Below, in pieces: positions 22,214 through 31,469 of a stretch of DNA of 32,333 nt. Under the pieces are notes generated by a model. The model was not told the origin of the DNA. It saw only the letters and a program-made list of their open reading frames with translations, and searched no databases. Each line of letters starts with the position of its first letter. Position 1 is the stretch's first letter. A program made the translations under genes and the position numbers. The DNA is from a virus, in the IMG/VR virus record IMGVR_UViG_3300005548_000026, positions 1 to 32,333 of that record; one strand, 5' to 3'.

Positions 22214-23701
22214 CTAACCCTCCTTTCCGCTTCTATCACGATACAGCTTCGCAAGCTCGGGATTCTGATTAGAAGCCTGAGCAAGCGCATCGCCCCAACT
22301 CAGCTTATCGGGGCCACCAGCCTCGTTCTGAAGCTTGGTAGCAATCTCGCTAAGCTTGATTGCGGCCTCCTGCGGGTTAGCAGCCTGAGTCTCGTCCGTA
22401 TCCTCCGTACGAGAACCACGCTCGCCATACTCCACGATGCCGTCACCGGCAACGATCTTCTCAAGGATGGGCTTAAGATCGTCAGGGGTAGCCACACCCT
22501 CCGAGAACTTCTTATGAAGCTCAGTGAGCTGATCGCACACAAGCGCCGAAAAGCCCTTACGAACTTCAACCTCGTCGCCACCGTCGTCACCGTCATCGCC
22601 GTCAGTCTCGCCCTTGACCTTGATAACGAACTCGGAGAACGACTTACCGAACAACTCGGCATCCCGCTCAGCATCCTTCTTACGAAGCCTCTCAAGCTCA
22701 GTGGCCTGTTCGGTCATAATGCGGTGCTGCTCGGGGAAACGCTCGCTAAATAGCTTAGCTGCTTCCTCGTCGGCCTGAGTGGAGGTAAGCGCCGCAGCCG
22801 CCGTAGTAATGGCAGCCTCGACCTGCTCTTCCGTAGCATCTTCAGGCAAACCGAGTGCAGTAAGCATAGCAGCGGTAATCTCCACGCTAGCCTCCTGTTC
22901 TTCGTCTGCTTCCTTCTGCACCGGAAGGGGGTTAGGATGGAAACGATCATCCCCTCCTTGTGGGTCTTCCGGCTTAGGCTGCTGGTCAGGGTCTTGGTCA
23001 GGATCGTGGTGTTCCTGCCAAGCAACCTCACCAGTCTGTTCGTCCCTGTTAAGCACCCCCTTATCCACAAGCACTTCTGACAGGTTAATGGGCATCATGC
23101 CCTTGATCCACGGTTTATTGGTAAGAGCGCCGCCAGTAGCAACGTCGGCGTGAATCTCACCATTCATGTGGTTCTCGTAGACTTCGTAGTATTCGGGACT
23201 AAAGTAGTTCCACTCACCATCCTCGATTTCCTTGGTAGCGGTAGGAGTGAACTCAACGAGCCACCACATACCATCTTCCCTAACGTCCATATCGAGAATG
23301 TTACCCGAAGACTTCGTACCCTTCGAGATATCCATACCATGCTCAAAGTCAGTAGTAAGGATATCTTTACCGTGAACCCGCTCACTGAAGTTCATCTTCA
23401 TGGTTTCCGCGTTATGCTTACTAAAGTAGGTCATGCCCCAAATGGGGTGATCCCACTGTCCGTACGGAAACGCCTGAATCCACTTGACTAGCTTATCGCC
23501 CTTAACCTCAGCTTCCGAAAAGCGGAGAGGACGAAGCATAGTAAGCAGACCTTCAGCAACTTCAGAGAATTCTTTGCTGTTAGCGTACAAAGCACGCATC
23601 TGCTGCGTAGCTTCCTTGCGCGTCTTATGGCAGGCGACTTTGCCGCCACCCTTCTTAAACACGCAATACTCGCTACCTTCCTTTTTAACGATCCAGGGCA
23701 T
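22214..23701 (-). CDS. Head maturation protease fused to scaffold (Mu I-like)
   Basis: In this 495-residue protein, residues 1-45 are a small domain (PWIVKKEGSEYCVFKKGGGK with the CHKTRKEA helix) also found in other phage head proteases. Residues 65-215 match the Mu I-like protease: TDFEHGMD at 117-124 with candidate H121, WNYFSPEYYEVY at 164-175 with candidate catalytic S168, and GGALTNKPWIKGM at 190-202. A disordered Asp/Pro/Gln linker follows (230-268), then a helical acidic scaffold region (270-495) with LERLRKKDAERDAEL. In Mu, I gives the protease and its C-terminal part the scaffold Z. A separate internal start for the scaffold is possible but I did not identify one. Confidence 0.8.
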   Translation of the reverse strand: MPWIVKKEGSEYCVFKKGGGKVACHKTRKEATQQMRALYANSKEFSEVAEGLLTMLRPLRFSEAEVKGDKLVKWIQAFPYGQWDHPIWGMTYFSKHNAETMKMNFSERVHGKDILTTDFEHGMDISKGTKSSGNILDMDVREDGMWWLVEFTPTATKEIEDGEWNYFSPEYYEVYENHMNGEIHADVATGGALTNKPWIKGMMPINLSEVLVDKGVLNRDEQTGEVAWQEHHDPDQDPDQQPKPEDPQGGDDRFHPNPLPVQKEADEEQEASVEITAAMLTALGLPEDATEEQVEAAITTAAAALTSTQADEEAAKLFSERFPEQHRIMTEQATELERLRKKDAERDAELFGKSFSEFVIKVKGETDGDDGDDGGDEVEVRKGFSALVCDQLTELHKKFSEGVATPDDLKPILEKIVAGDGIVEYGERGSRTEDTDETQAANPQEAAIKLSEIATKLQNEAGGPDKLSWGDALAQASNQNPELAKLYRDRSGKEG

Positions 23702-25098
23702 TAAGTCGCTCCTGACGTATCGGACTTGCCCACGTTGCCACTAGTCTCTCCGCTGCCAGGGATATTACCTGTACCCTGGGTGATCGACAGTTCTTCGGCG
23801 CTAACGGGGCTAAGGCGAGCAGGCATGTCAGCCACACCGCGCACGTATTGCTCGGTTTCGTGGCTGTACGTGATAATGCCAGCATCCACGAGATTGCGGA
23901 TACCAGCACTCCACATCTGGAAGTCTTTAGTCTCGCCGATGTTCTTAACGGACAACTTCGGGAACTTATCGGTCTGGAAGTTATACGCGATAAGGCGAGG
24001 AATGAGATAAAGGTTGAGAGCCTGACACCAACTGTTCGCAATGTACGACATGGCCTTAAGGAAGATATCCGCCGCTGTGGCGCTTGTGGCTCTACCGCCT
24101 CCACCGCCGCCGAGTCCCATGTTGAGGAACTGAACGAGGATATTCTTCATAATCATGTCGTCGTGGTGTGAGACTGATTCCAGGGCGTTAACCAGGTTTC
24201 CTTCGGGCTTAGCGAATCCGACCTTAAGAGAAGGTGGACGCACAATGTAGCTGTACTCGTTGGTGCGGAGGTTACGCGCCATTTCATGTGCGAGCTTCTT
24301 ATCGGTCGTACTGGCTCCTGCCTGGATTTCAACGTCGGGGATACCGATACCGTGACGTTCTTTCTGAATAGCGTCAATCTTATAGAGAGTGGTCTTATAG
24401 AACCAGTTTTGGTAAGCAGAGCGAAGAATGCTCTCGCCCTCCAAACCAGTATCCTCACCGTCGAACGTAAAGATGACAAGCTTCTCAATTGGGATCTTAA
24501 CCTCTTTGACGTTACCAGTCTTGTTAATCGCATTCTGTGTGATACCAACTGGCCCACCATTGTCGTCATAGTCAAACGACTTGATGGTACTCGCTGGACG
24601 GAAACCGAGCTTACGAAGCATCGTGAACTTCTTGCGGTTAGCTGTGGGCTGTGTCTGCTTAGGTGCCCATTCCCGCAATTCGTACACAGGCTCGAAAACA
24701 CTGGCTCCGTATTCCAACGCTGTCAAAGCATTAGCGAGGTTAACGAGCCACGGAACTGTCGGAGCTTCAAACAGGTTAAACGCTGCGAACTCCGAAGCGA
24801 TCATTGCTTCCGGCGATTCATCGAACGGTTGGATAAAGAACTCGGCACCGAGGACAGGTGCCTTACCCGCTCTAAGAGATGAACGCACTGAAGCGTCGCT
24901 ACGCTTCATCTTCTTGTAAGTCTGAGTACGCTGAGTAGCGGTCGCTAGCTCAGGTACGATCTCTCTAATCGCTGAGGCGGTCTGCGATCCTATCTCGCTA
25001 TACGAATTAGGCGCAGGAGGAACAGCAGGCTTGCTTTCGTAGGAAGTACCCGTAACCTGCTTACGGGGTTCTTTTGAAAGTGTAGGTGTAAGCGCCAC
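23701..25098 (-). CDS. Portal protein (Mu gp29 / DUF935 type)
   Basis: This 465-residue protein starts at GTG 25098, sharing one base with the terminase stop. The pattern fits the gp29-like portals: KMKRSDASVRSSLRAGKAPV at 63-82, LTALEYGASVFEPVYE near 124-139, LVIFTFDGEDTGLEGESILR near 206-225, NWFYKTTLYKIDAIQKERHG near 230-249 and a C-terminal IPRLIAYNFQTD segment. A Gly-run (GLGGGGGGR) lies at about 337-345, before the crown-forming part. It forms the twelve-subunit DNA channel. Neighbours on both sides agree. Confidence 0.88.
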   Translation of the reverse strand: MALTPTLSKEPRKQVTGTSYESKPAVPPAPNSYSEIGSQTASAIREIVPELATATQRTQTYKKMKRSDASVRSSLRAGKAPVLGAEFFIQPFDESPEAMIASEFAAFNLFEAPTVPWLVNLANALTALEYGASVFEPVYELREWAPKQTQPTANRKKFTMLRKLGFRPASTIKSFDYDDNGGPVGITQNAINKTGNVKEVKIPIEKLVIFTFDGEDTGLEGESILRSAYQNWFYKTTLYKIDAIQKERHGIGIPDVEIQAGASTTDKKLAHEMARNLRTNEYSYIVRPPSLKVGFAKPEGNLVNALESVSHHDDMIMKNILVQFLNMGLGGGGGGRATSATAADIFLKAMSYIANSWCQALNLYLIPRLIAYNFQTDKFPKLSVKNIGETKDFQMWSAGIRNLVDAGIITYSHETEQYVRGVADMPARLSPVSAEELSITQGTGNIPGSGETSGNVGKSDTSGAT

Positions 25099-26480
25099 TA
25101 AAAGCCTATCCTGTTCCCGAGAGAGATACCGGTGTTATACGTGAAGAAGCCTGCGGCCTCTGTCTTCGCATACTCGCCAGAATATACGGACTCTAGTGTC
25201 ATACCTTGGCCCATCACGACAAAGTGGTTAAAGAAGTAACGCAGTGCATCAGGGCCGTGGTCGTCATAGTCGTGTTGACCCGGACGCTCGTTACGACCCT
25301 CGATCATTTCCTTAGCGCGAAGAGTGGTCATCTGCCGGATAAGGTGGATACAGCTCGGATCAATGAACAGTTTAGGCAATCCGCCGTCTTGTGGCTTAAG
25401 CCAACGCTTGATCGCTTCGACGCCTGCGCTCCATCCTCCCTCTACGTCCTGAGCGTAAAGATGACCGAGAACGAGCTTAAGCGTTTCGATCTGATCCTTA
25501 CCGCGAGGATCGGCAAACATGGCGTTAATGTGGTAGCCGTCAGGATTCTCTCTATTCTTGATAATCCAGCCATGCTCCCATGTACTCTTACCGCTGACTT
25601 GGTACTCACGCCACACGTACACGTTATCGGCAGGATCGACCATGATATCGAGTACGACTGTGGGGTCGTTGTATCCGAAGTCCCATGCCTGGTAGTTGCG
25701 CCAAGCTGGATTAAACTCGATAGGCCGGACATGCACCATTTCGTTGAATTCGGGGTAAATCTGTCCAGCAAACGTAGTGAACTCAGCAGCGTACTCTTGC
25801 AGCCAATACTGCTCAGAGACTTGCGAGTGAATACGGACGATTTCAGGGTCTTCCAGTCCGTCAGGGAAGACAGCCTTGTTAGACCAAGTAGGAAAGCGCC
25901 ACGACTGATACATCGGAAAGTCGGGATGCTGCCCCATGTCGTAAAGACCCTTGTACCAGTTGAACCCCTGTGGAGTACTTGGGAAGTCAGCACTGCCGCG
26001 CTTGTCTGCCAGCGCAGGCTCAATGTACATCTGCCAAGTACTCATCTTGTGCTTAGCAGCCTCAGACATGATTACGTGGGCCAGACCCTCACCAACCAGT
26101 GACTCCTGCTTCTCAGCAGATACGACCTCAAGCAGTGCGTTCCACGGAGTCCGAATGTACATGTTGCCTTGGACTTTGTTGTATGCCTTCTTGCACTTGT
26201 CAAGCAGCTTGAGCTTTTTAAAGTCGTCCCACACGACACGGAACTCTTTTTCTCCTAGTTTGTAGGTTGGCCCAACAATCCAGTTAACGGTATCAGGCAC
26301 AAACATCTTCTGAGTCATCTTATGACCAGCAGACTGGCTTTTACCCCAACGGCGTCCACAGCAGGGGATACAGAACCTAGCGGTAGTAGTGTGGATTTCC
26401 CACTGACCTTCGCTATGGGGTTCGTACCCGATACGCTCGAAAAGAACGTCCTGCTGGATTCCTGCGTCAAGAATGCTCAT
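25098..26480 (-). CDS. Terminase large subunit
   Basis: In this 460-residue packaging motor the ATPase part has a Walker A-like motif CGRRWGKS (41-48), a Walker B with catalytic Glu (AHVIMSE, E140) and a motif III-like FPSTPQG (166-172). The nuclease part keeps the acidic residues of the RNase H-like fold: AWDFGYND with D267, MFADPRGKD with D324, and DHGPDALRY with D411. The length is as usual. It starts at ATG 26480 in an ATGA overlap with the previous gene and shares one base with the portal. No small subunit is seen next to it. The preceding genes are tail adhesins, which is an unusual order. Confidence 0.93.
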   Translation of the reverse strand: MSILDAGIQQDVLFERIGYEPHSEGQWEIHTTTARFCIPCCGRRWGKSQSAGHKMTQKMFVPDTVNWIVGPTYKLGEKEFRVVWDDFKKLKLLDKCKKAYNKVQGNMYIRTPWNALLEVVSAEKQESLVGEGLAHVIMSEAAKHKMSTWQMYIEPALADKRGSADFPSTPQGFNWYKGLYDMGQHPDFPMYQSWRFPTWSNKAVFPDGLEDPEIVRIHSQVSEQYWLQEYAAEFTTFAGQIYPEFNEMVHVRPIEFNPAWRNYQAWDFGYNDPTVVLDIMVDPADNVYVWREYQVSGKSTWEHGWIIKNRENPDGYHINAMFADPRGKDQIETLKLVLGHLYAQDVEGGWSAGVEAIKRWLKPQDGGLPKLFIDPSCIHLIRQMTTLRAKEMIEGRNERPGQHDYDDHGPDALRYFFNHFVVMGQGMTLESVYSGEYAKTEAAGFFTYNTGISLGNRIGF

Positions 26481-26803
26481 GGGTTGACCGAGAACTCAAA
26501 CGGGCCGACGATCGGCGTGTCGAGGTTAGAGGTAAAACGCAAGCGAATCTCGTATCGACCTGTAGCCCAGTTACCAGGCATACTAGTATCAACAAGGCAA
26601 CCAGCTCTCATAGGCTTGTCAAGATAGGTCTGGATCGCAGACCAGTTCTGCATGAGAGTACCGGTGCGCTTCGCGTTCACTTTGAATTCAGCGCCAGCCA
26701 AACTAAGATCAGAGAGATTATTAAGAGCATCGTCCAGGTCAATTAGCAGTGTCTCCTTACTGCCGACGAGAACGTCGATGACCATTCCGGTGTTAACTGT
26801 CAT
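26477..26803 (-). CDS. Small beta-rich protein between repeat adhesin and terminase
   Basis: This 108-residue protein has an Ig-like or BppU-N-like pattern: strands VIDVLVGSKETLLIDL and GAEFKVNAKRTG, then MRAGCLVDT, a Pro/Gly turn (SMPGNWATG), YEIRLRFTSN and GPFEFSVNP. The phrase in which a small load or value range is given, then a W-x-x-G-x-Y strand, is common in domains at the base of phage fibers. It overlaps both neighbours by four bases. It may be an adaptor for the repeat adhesin; this is inference. Confidence 0.6.
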   Translation of the reverse strand: MTVNTGMVIDVLVGSKETLLIDLDDALNNLSDLSLAGAEFKVNAKRTGTLMQNWSAIQTYLDKPMRAGCLVDTSMPGNWATGRYEIRLRFTSNLDTPIVGPFEFSVNP

Positions 26804-29800
26804 ACGTGCATCAACTCCTCGTAAGGCATTGTGATGACACCTTCGTACCTGCCAAAGACACTAGCATACCAGCGGCGCGTCATACTAACCGTAGTCCACC
26901 GTTTGAACATAACGCCTGTGACCGAGAACAGGATGACCACTCGGATATCGACGTACACGGTAGCTGCGTCCTGTTGAAGCGAAGTTTGGTACTCGTCACC
27001 ACTAGGAATGATACCGAAGTTAACTGTACTTGCATCAGTCCAAACGGCGTTCTCGTTGCTAGTCGGCGTTAGAACAATACCAACTGTTCCAGTGTCTCCG
27101 ACGGCTGTTTGGATTTCTGTACCTGAAGGTACGATATCGACGTAGGCTGTGTCGCTGTCAACACTCGTTCTAGCCTCTGTAGCACTTGGGGCGATGAGAA
27201 CGCTAACAGTGTCGCTGTCGGTATACGCTGCGATATCCGTTGTTGTCGGAGTGATTCGTAGAACAACGGTAGCTGCATCAACTGCCTCCTGAACTTCTAT
27301 GGTGGTGATCGGAGTGATAAGGACACGTACCGTGTCGGAGTCGGTGTACCCGACAGCCGGAATATACACGTCACTTCCGCTTGGCTGGATATCGACGTAG
27401 ATGCTGTCGCTATCGTCACTTGTCCGTTGCTCAGTACCGCTAGGTGAGAGCGAGACTGTGACCGTAGCACTATCAACGAAGATAGCAACATCGGTTGCGC
27501 TAGGCGTAATAAGTACGTAGACTGTATTACTATCGACCCATTGCGCCGTGTCAGTTGCTGACGGAGTAAGAAGGATATAGACCTCTGCGTTGTCACCTGG
27601 CTGAGCCTGACTCTCCTGCGCCGATGCATCAATATCGACGTAAACAGTTGCAGAGTCAACAAACACCGCAACATCGCTGCTAGACGGTGTAATCAGTACG
27701 TACACGGTATTGCTGTCAACGTACTGAGCCGTGTCTGTACTAGATACAGTGATAAGCACAGGGACGGTCGCGCTCTCAGTGAAAGCTGCGATATCGCTGG
27801 TAGACGGGGAAATCCCAACGATAACCGTCCCTGTGTCTGTGTACTGAGCAATGTCTGACGTAGCCACACTGATATCGACATACACCGTGTTTGCGTCAGT
27901 ATGCTCAATGAACTCTGTACCGCTAGGGATGATATCAACGTAGACTGTCGCGCTCTCAACGGCGACGATGATATCGCTGCCGGAAGGCGTAATCAGCACG
28001 TACACCGTATTGGCTTCAACAGCTTGGATTGTGTCGGAGCCGGAAGGCGTGATATCGACGTAGGGTGTGTTGGCGTCAGTAAACTGTGCGGTGTCGCTGC
28101 CAGAAGGTGTAAGGGTAACCAGTACGGTAGCGGCGTCAACGAACTGAGCAATGTCGGAGCCGCTTGGTGTAATCAAAACCGCCACAGTGTTGCTATCTGT
28201 GATTTCGCGGTGTTCGTCGGTAGTGATCGGTTGAATGTCTACATACACCGTAGCACTCTCTACCGCCTGTATCGTGTCAGTAGCAGAGGGGGTCACCACG
28301 ACCGTCACAGTGCCGCTATCCGTGAATATCGCAACATCAGTGGATGACGTGGTGATATCCACATAGACGCTATTCGTATCGGATGACTCCCTCTGCTCTG
28401 TTCCAGACGGCGTAATCAACACAGGCACCGTAGCACTGTCAACGAACTGTGCTGTGTCAGTCGCCGAAGCAAGGATTAGCACTGTAATGGTTGCAGCGTC
28501 GAAACTCTCTCTAATGTCACTACCACTAACGTCGAGGTCAACGTACACAGTCGCGCTGTCTACAAACTGCGCGATATCTGTGCCGCTGGCCTGCAAGTCC
28601 ACCAAAACGGTGTCAGCGTCCGAAGACTCTCTATTCTCGGTACCGGAAGCCTGAAGATCGACATACACAGTATTACTGTCTACGAAGTCAGCAACGTCAG
28701 TACCACTAGGTGTGATATCGACGATTACTGTGGCGCTCTCGACCGCCTGGATGGTATCTGAGCCGCTTGGCTGGATATCGACGTAAACGGTACTACTGTC
28801 TACAAACTGTGCAATGTCGCTACCGCTCGGAGTGATATCAACAGTCACAGTGTCGCTATCGACGAACTGTGCGATATCACTGCTACTGACCTGAATATCA
28901 ATATATACAGTAGCACTGTCAGTGCTCTCACGCTGCTCAGTACCACTACCTTGCAAATCGACCAGCACTGTGGCTGAGTCGGTATAAGCGATACCACCAG
29001 CGGTGTAGGTGTCAGAGCCAGATGGAGTGATGAGAACATAGGGCGTATTACTGTCAACGAATTCCGCAGATTCGGTAAGCTCATCTATACGGAAGTTGTC
29101 GATTAGAGCAGAAAAGCCCTTATTCTCGATACCTGCATATCCTCCTGCATAGGTGCTATCTACAACGGTGCCTAGCAACGTAGGTGTGCCACTACGTACT
29201 CTCCATATTTGGAAAGTATTATCGTGGGCTACGACCCTAACAGTATCGCCAGAGGTATAGTCACCAGCACCACCACTGATAAGTGTATTAATGACGCTGT
29301 TGGTAACAGACCCGAATAGCCAACTACCGCCAGGACTGACTCTTAATCCGTAACCGTCCCATGAACCTGTGGGTGGGCCGCTACCACCTGTAGCTCTAGC
29401 TCTGACGTTAAGCCATGATTCATCAGTACCTGTTGGAACAGCGAAAAGAAGAAACTCAGAACTGTAGTCGTAGAGAAAACCAGGCGTATCCCAATAACCG
29501 CCTTCGTAACCAGAGATAGCACCAGCAATCTGTCCTGACGTGATAGAAAGCTGTGGATCACCAAAAGCTGCGGGCCACGTAGTACCAATCGGGTTACGGT
29601 TGAAATCGTCCGTGTATACGACCGTAGGTGTGACAACCGTAATGTCGATGGTAACCGTCGCAGCGTCGGTACTCTCTGCACCAGCAGGTGTCGGCGCGAT
29701 TTCAAAGTACGGAAGGAGTCGGTAGTCATCGCTGATAAACCGCAAACGCGGCTGTTCACGAGACAGACCAGTAAAACCACCACGAGGAAAGTCGCGGCGT

Positions 29801-29829
29801 TCTTCCGTTAGGACTAACCCTACTGGCAT
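26800..29829 (-). CDS. Giant repeat adhesin with internal lectin domain
   Basis: In this 1009-residue protein, residues 1-45 form a start region with many Arg and Pro. A first copy of the repeat lies at about 51-66 (AESTDAATVTIDITVV). A jelly-roll lectin domain follows at 72-250: FNRNPIGTTWPAAFGDPQ, ESWLNVRARATGG, GYGLRVSPGGSWLFGS, VRVVAHDNTFQIWRV, IENKGFSALIDNFRID. About 35 repeats of 20 residues (typical unit SGSDIAQFVDSATVYVDITP) occupy 252-964. The last 45 residues are basic and aromatic (VTGVMFKRWTTVSMTRRWYA). The repeats look like stacked short beta units making an extended stalk. There is no signal peptide or LPxTG. Its position among tail genes suggests a virion fiber. No exact family is recognised. 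Confidence 0.75.
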   Translation of the reverse strand: MPVGLVLTEERRDFPRGGFTGLSREQPRLRFISDDYRLLPYFEIAPTPAGAESTDAATVTIDITVVTPTVVYTDDFNRNPIGTTWPAAFGDPQLSITSGQIAGAISGYEGGYWDTPGFLYDYSSEFLLFAVPTGTDESWLNVRARATGGSGPPTGSWDGYGLRVSPGGSWLFGSVTNSVINTLISGGAGDYTSGDTVRVVAHDNTFQIWRVRSGTPTLLGTVVDSTYAGGYAGIENKGFSALIDNFRIDELTESAEFVDSNTPYVLITPSGSDTYTAGGIAYTDSATVLVDLQGSGTEQRESTDSATVYIDIQVSSSDIAQFVDSDTVTVDITPSGSDIAQFVDSSTVYVDIQPSGSDTIQAVESATVIVDITPSGTDVADFVDSNTVYVDLQASGTENRESSDADTVLVDLQASGTDIAQFVDSATVYVDLDVSGSDIRESFDAATITVLILASATDTAQFVDSATVPVLITPSGTEQRESSDTNSVYVDITTSSTDVAIFTDSGTVTVVVTPSATDTIQAVESATVYVDIQPITTDEHREITDSNTVAVLITPSGSDIAQFVDAATVLVTLTPSGSDTAQFTDANTPYVDITPSGSDTIQAVEANTVYVLITPSGSDIIVAVESATVYVDIIPSGTEFIEHTDANTVYVDISVATSDIAQYTDTGTVIVGISPSTSDIAAFTESATVPVLITVSSTDTAQYVDSNTVYVLITPSSSDVAVFVDSATVYVDIDASAQESQAQPGDNAEVYILLTPSATDTAQWVDSNTVYVLITPSATDVAIFVDSATVTVSLSPSGTEQRTSDDSDSIYVDIQPSGSDVYIPAVGYTDSDTVRVLITPITTIEVQEAVDAATVVLRITPTTTDIAAYTDSDTVSVLIAPSATEARTSVDSDTAYVDIVPSGTEIQTAVGDTGTVGIVLTPTSNENAVWTDASTVNFGIIPSGDEYQTSLQQDAATVYVDIRVVILFSVTGVMFKRWTTVSMTRRWYASVFGRYEGVITMPYEELMHV
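26938..29076 (-). repeat. About 35 tandem 60-base coding repeats
   Basis: The unit is 20 residues (60 bases): S-G-(S/T)-(D/E), five variable, (D/E)-(S/A)-x-T-V-x-V-x-I-x-P. Some copies have 21, 24 or 25 residues (for example SGSDVYIPAVGYTDSDTVRV), always in frame. Peptide similarity is high but the DNA is diversified by synonymous codons: IAQFVDS is coded differently at 28855-28875 and 28555-28575 in four of seven codons. Confidence 0.85.
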
Positions 29830-30689
29830 TAGTTAAGCGATTCCAACCTGTACATATGGCACTGAATGGAATACGCCGTAGCGAGCGACCACTGTGCTGT
29901 AAACTGGAAGTACTGGTCAACAGTCATATCCCAGGTAACAGCGGCAGGAGTGGCTGAGCCTGCTGACCCTGCAAATGCAAGAGCGACGTTCGCAGCGGTA
30001 AACGCTGAATGCCACGCAAGCCCCGCACGACCCATACCGAACACTGTACCAGCAGAACCGAAAGTACGGCTGTTAATACCCGAATCCCACTCCCACATCG
30101 TAGCGGTCTGAGCGGTAGCATCAGCAGCCATTGCACCAGTAGCCATGATCGCGGTACCAGTGATAACATCGGTCGTAGCGATCCTGTGGCGGAAGACCAT
30201 CGTAGCACCGGTAGTGAGTGTAGTGCCACGGCCTCTGGCCTTAGCGGTAATGAACCTTGAGTTACCGTAAGGCTGCATGTAGTTCGCAGGGATTAGAATG
30301 GCAGGCTGCAAACGTGTTTCTGACGACGAAGACGCGATAGCCGAACCATCGGTGATAGTCGCTGAAAGCAGCTCTTCAAAACCGAGTCCTGCCTTCATCA
30401 TCTGAATCTTGCCTTCACGCGCAAGACGAGCCTTCTCCAAGTTATTGACGATCTTGTCGGGAAGGATCTTAAGCAGCTCTGCGTAGCGAACCGTCTCGAT
30501 CATAGGATCAGGACTGTTAGCCGTCGTATCGTCACCGTCACGCACAAAGTTGGCAAGCACTCTAGGAGTGCCAATCGGATCAACTTCGTCCCTAGCAAGC
30601 TTAGGCGTGAACCACCGCTTGTCTTTCCAATCAACGGCAAGCATGTCGTTGATCCTAATAGTGCTTTTACGTGTACGTGCTGTAATCAC
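29829..30689 (-). CDS. Virion fiber protein with C-terminal jelly-roll domain
   Basis: It starts at GTG 30689 behind AAGGAGG; 286 residues. The N-terminal part (1-105) is alpha/beta and charged (VDWKDKRWFTPKLARDE, then VRYAELLKILPDKIVNNLEK). The C-terminal part (115-286) resembles the TNF-like or jelly-roll domain that ends many phage fibers: RFITAKARGRGTTLTTGAT, VITGTAIMATGAMAADATAQ, SGINSRTFGSAGTVFGMG and AVTWDMTVDQYFQFTAQW. It is followed (TAATG) by the repeat adhesin gene. It probably forms the tip or collar of a fiber. Confidence 0.65.
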   Translation of the reverse strand: MITARTRKSTIRINDMLAVDWKDKRWFTPKLARDEVDPIGTPRVLANFVRDGDDTTANSPDPMIETVRYAELLKILPDKIVNNLEKARLAREGKIQMMKAGLGFEELLSATITDGSAIASSSSETRLQPAILIPANYMQPYGNSRFITAKARGRGTTLTTGATMVFRHRIATTDVITGTAIMATGAMAADATAQTATMWEWDSGINSRTFGSAGTVFGMGRAGLAWHSAFTAANVALAFAGSAGSATPAAVTWDMTVDQYFQFTAQWSLATAYSIQCHMYRLESLN

Positions 30690-30701
30690 TACACTTCCTC
30701 C

Positions 30702-31469
30702 TTAATACGGGCCAATCCGTCTACGTGTCTCAAAGCGCGCGTCTGCCGGTACTAGCCCGCTAGAGTAGTTCGGAGTACTCCACGATATACCAGCTTGGTA
30801 GTGAGCGAGGATACGTGCATCAGATAGCAACCCGTCGTATACTGCTACCTCGTCTATCCATCCTGCAAAGTTGTCTCCACCTGGCGAAGCCCTCGCAATC
30901 CTCAAGTTCGCAGAGAATGACACTATCGCTGTTGTATCTGCAAGAGCTGGCATTGCTTCCAAACCATTTAGAAAGAGGCGAAGCTGAGTCCCGTCGTACT
31001 TGCCTACCAAGTGGTACGTCGTGTTGTAGCGTGGGGCAGGCACAAGGTGCTGAAGCTGGAAAGCACCGCTCCTAAGCCTGCCAAAACCTATCCCGTCTGT
31101 AATCTGCGCGTAGAGCAACCATCCGTCTGTGGCTGATTCGTGCGATAGCAACCTAACGAAGTCGGTATCGCTGTACACCATACGAAACCACAATTCTGCG
31201 GTAAACGATGCTGTGCCTGTGTAGTTGAAATCGTCTGCTGCACCCGCACCCGCTGCTAACGTATAGAAGTTGGTTGAACCCGCTACCTGTGGATCAATGA
31301 ATTGAACCGATGGATCGGTGTCTTCCACGATCAACGGCATTGCGTTGGTGACAGGACTACCGCTTACAGTGAGCGTGTACCCGTTACCTGACGAATCAAC
31401 AGTAGGCGATGCCCCTAGACGCCAGTAACCTCTAGGGGCATCCGCCAGTACTTCAGAGCTATACGACAC
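30702..31469 (-). CDS. LamG-type lectin virion protein
   Basis: This 255-residue protein starts at GTG 31469. The sequence is a classic LamG/ConA-type jelly roll: VLADAPRGYWRLGASPTVDSS-type opening at 7-27, SFTAELWFRMVYSD near 88-101, TYHLVGKYDGTQLRLFLNG near 150-168, LRIARASPGGDNFAGWIDEV near 189-208 and VAVYDGLLSDARILAHYQAG near 208-227. This arrangement is frequent in tail proteins of actinobacteriophages. It would bind host surface glycans. The C-terminal 25 residues are a basic tail (ARFETRRRIGPY). Confidence 0.82.
   Translation of the reverse strand: MSYSSEVLADAPRGYWRLGASPTVDSSGNGYTLTVSGSPVTNAMPLIVEDTDPSVQFIDPQVAGSTNFYTLAAGAGAADDFNYTGTASFTAELWFRMVYSDTDFVRLLSHESATDGWLLYAQITDGIGFGRLRSGAFQLQHLVPAPRYNTTYHLVGKYDGTQLRLFLNGLEAMPALADTTAIVSFSANLRIARASPGGDNFAGWIDEVAVYDGLLSDARILAHYQAGISWSTPNYSSGLVPADARFETRRRIGPY

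Noticed and set aside
21902-22753. A plus-strand open frame of 283 codons opposite the decoration and protease-scaffold genes
   Set aside because: It is an antisense shadow. The minus-strand frames match known head proteins with ribosome sites and overlaps, while this product has no family pattern and is rich in Leu, Ser and Arg as expected of reversed coding sequence.
25206-26102. A plus-strand open frame of 298 codons opposite the terminase
   Set aside because: The minus-strand terminase carries all ATPase and nuclease motifs across this stretch. The plus-strand product has no recognisable domain or start signal.
26938-29076. A possible CRISPR array or non-coding satellite because of regular 60-base periodicity
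   Set aside because: The period is in frame, copies differ mainly at synonymous or tolerated positions, and there are no identical repeats separated by unique spacers.
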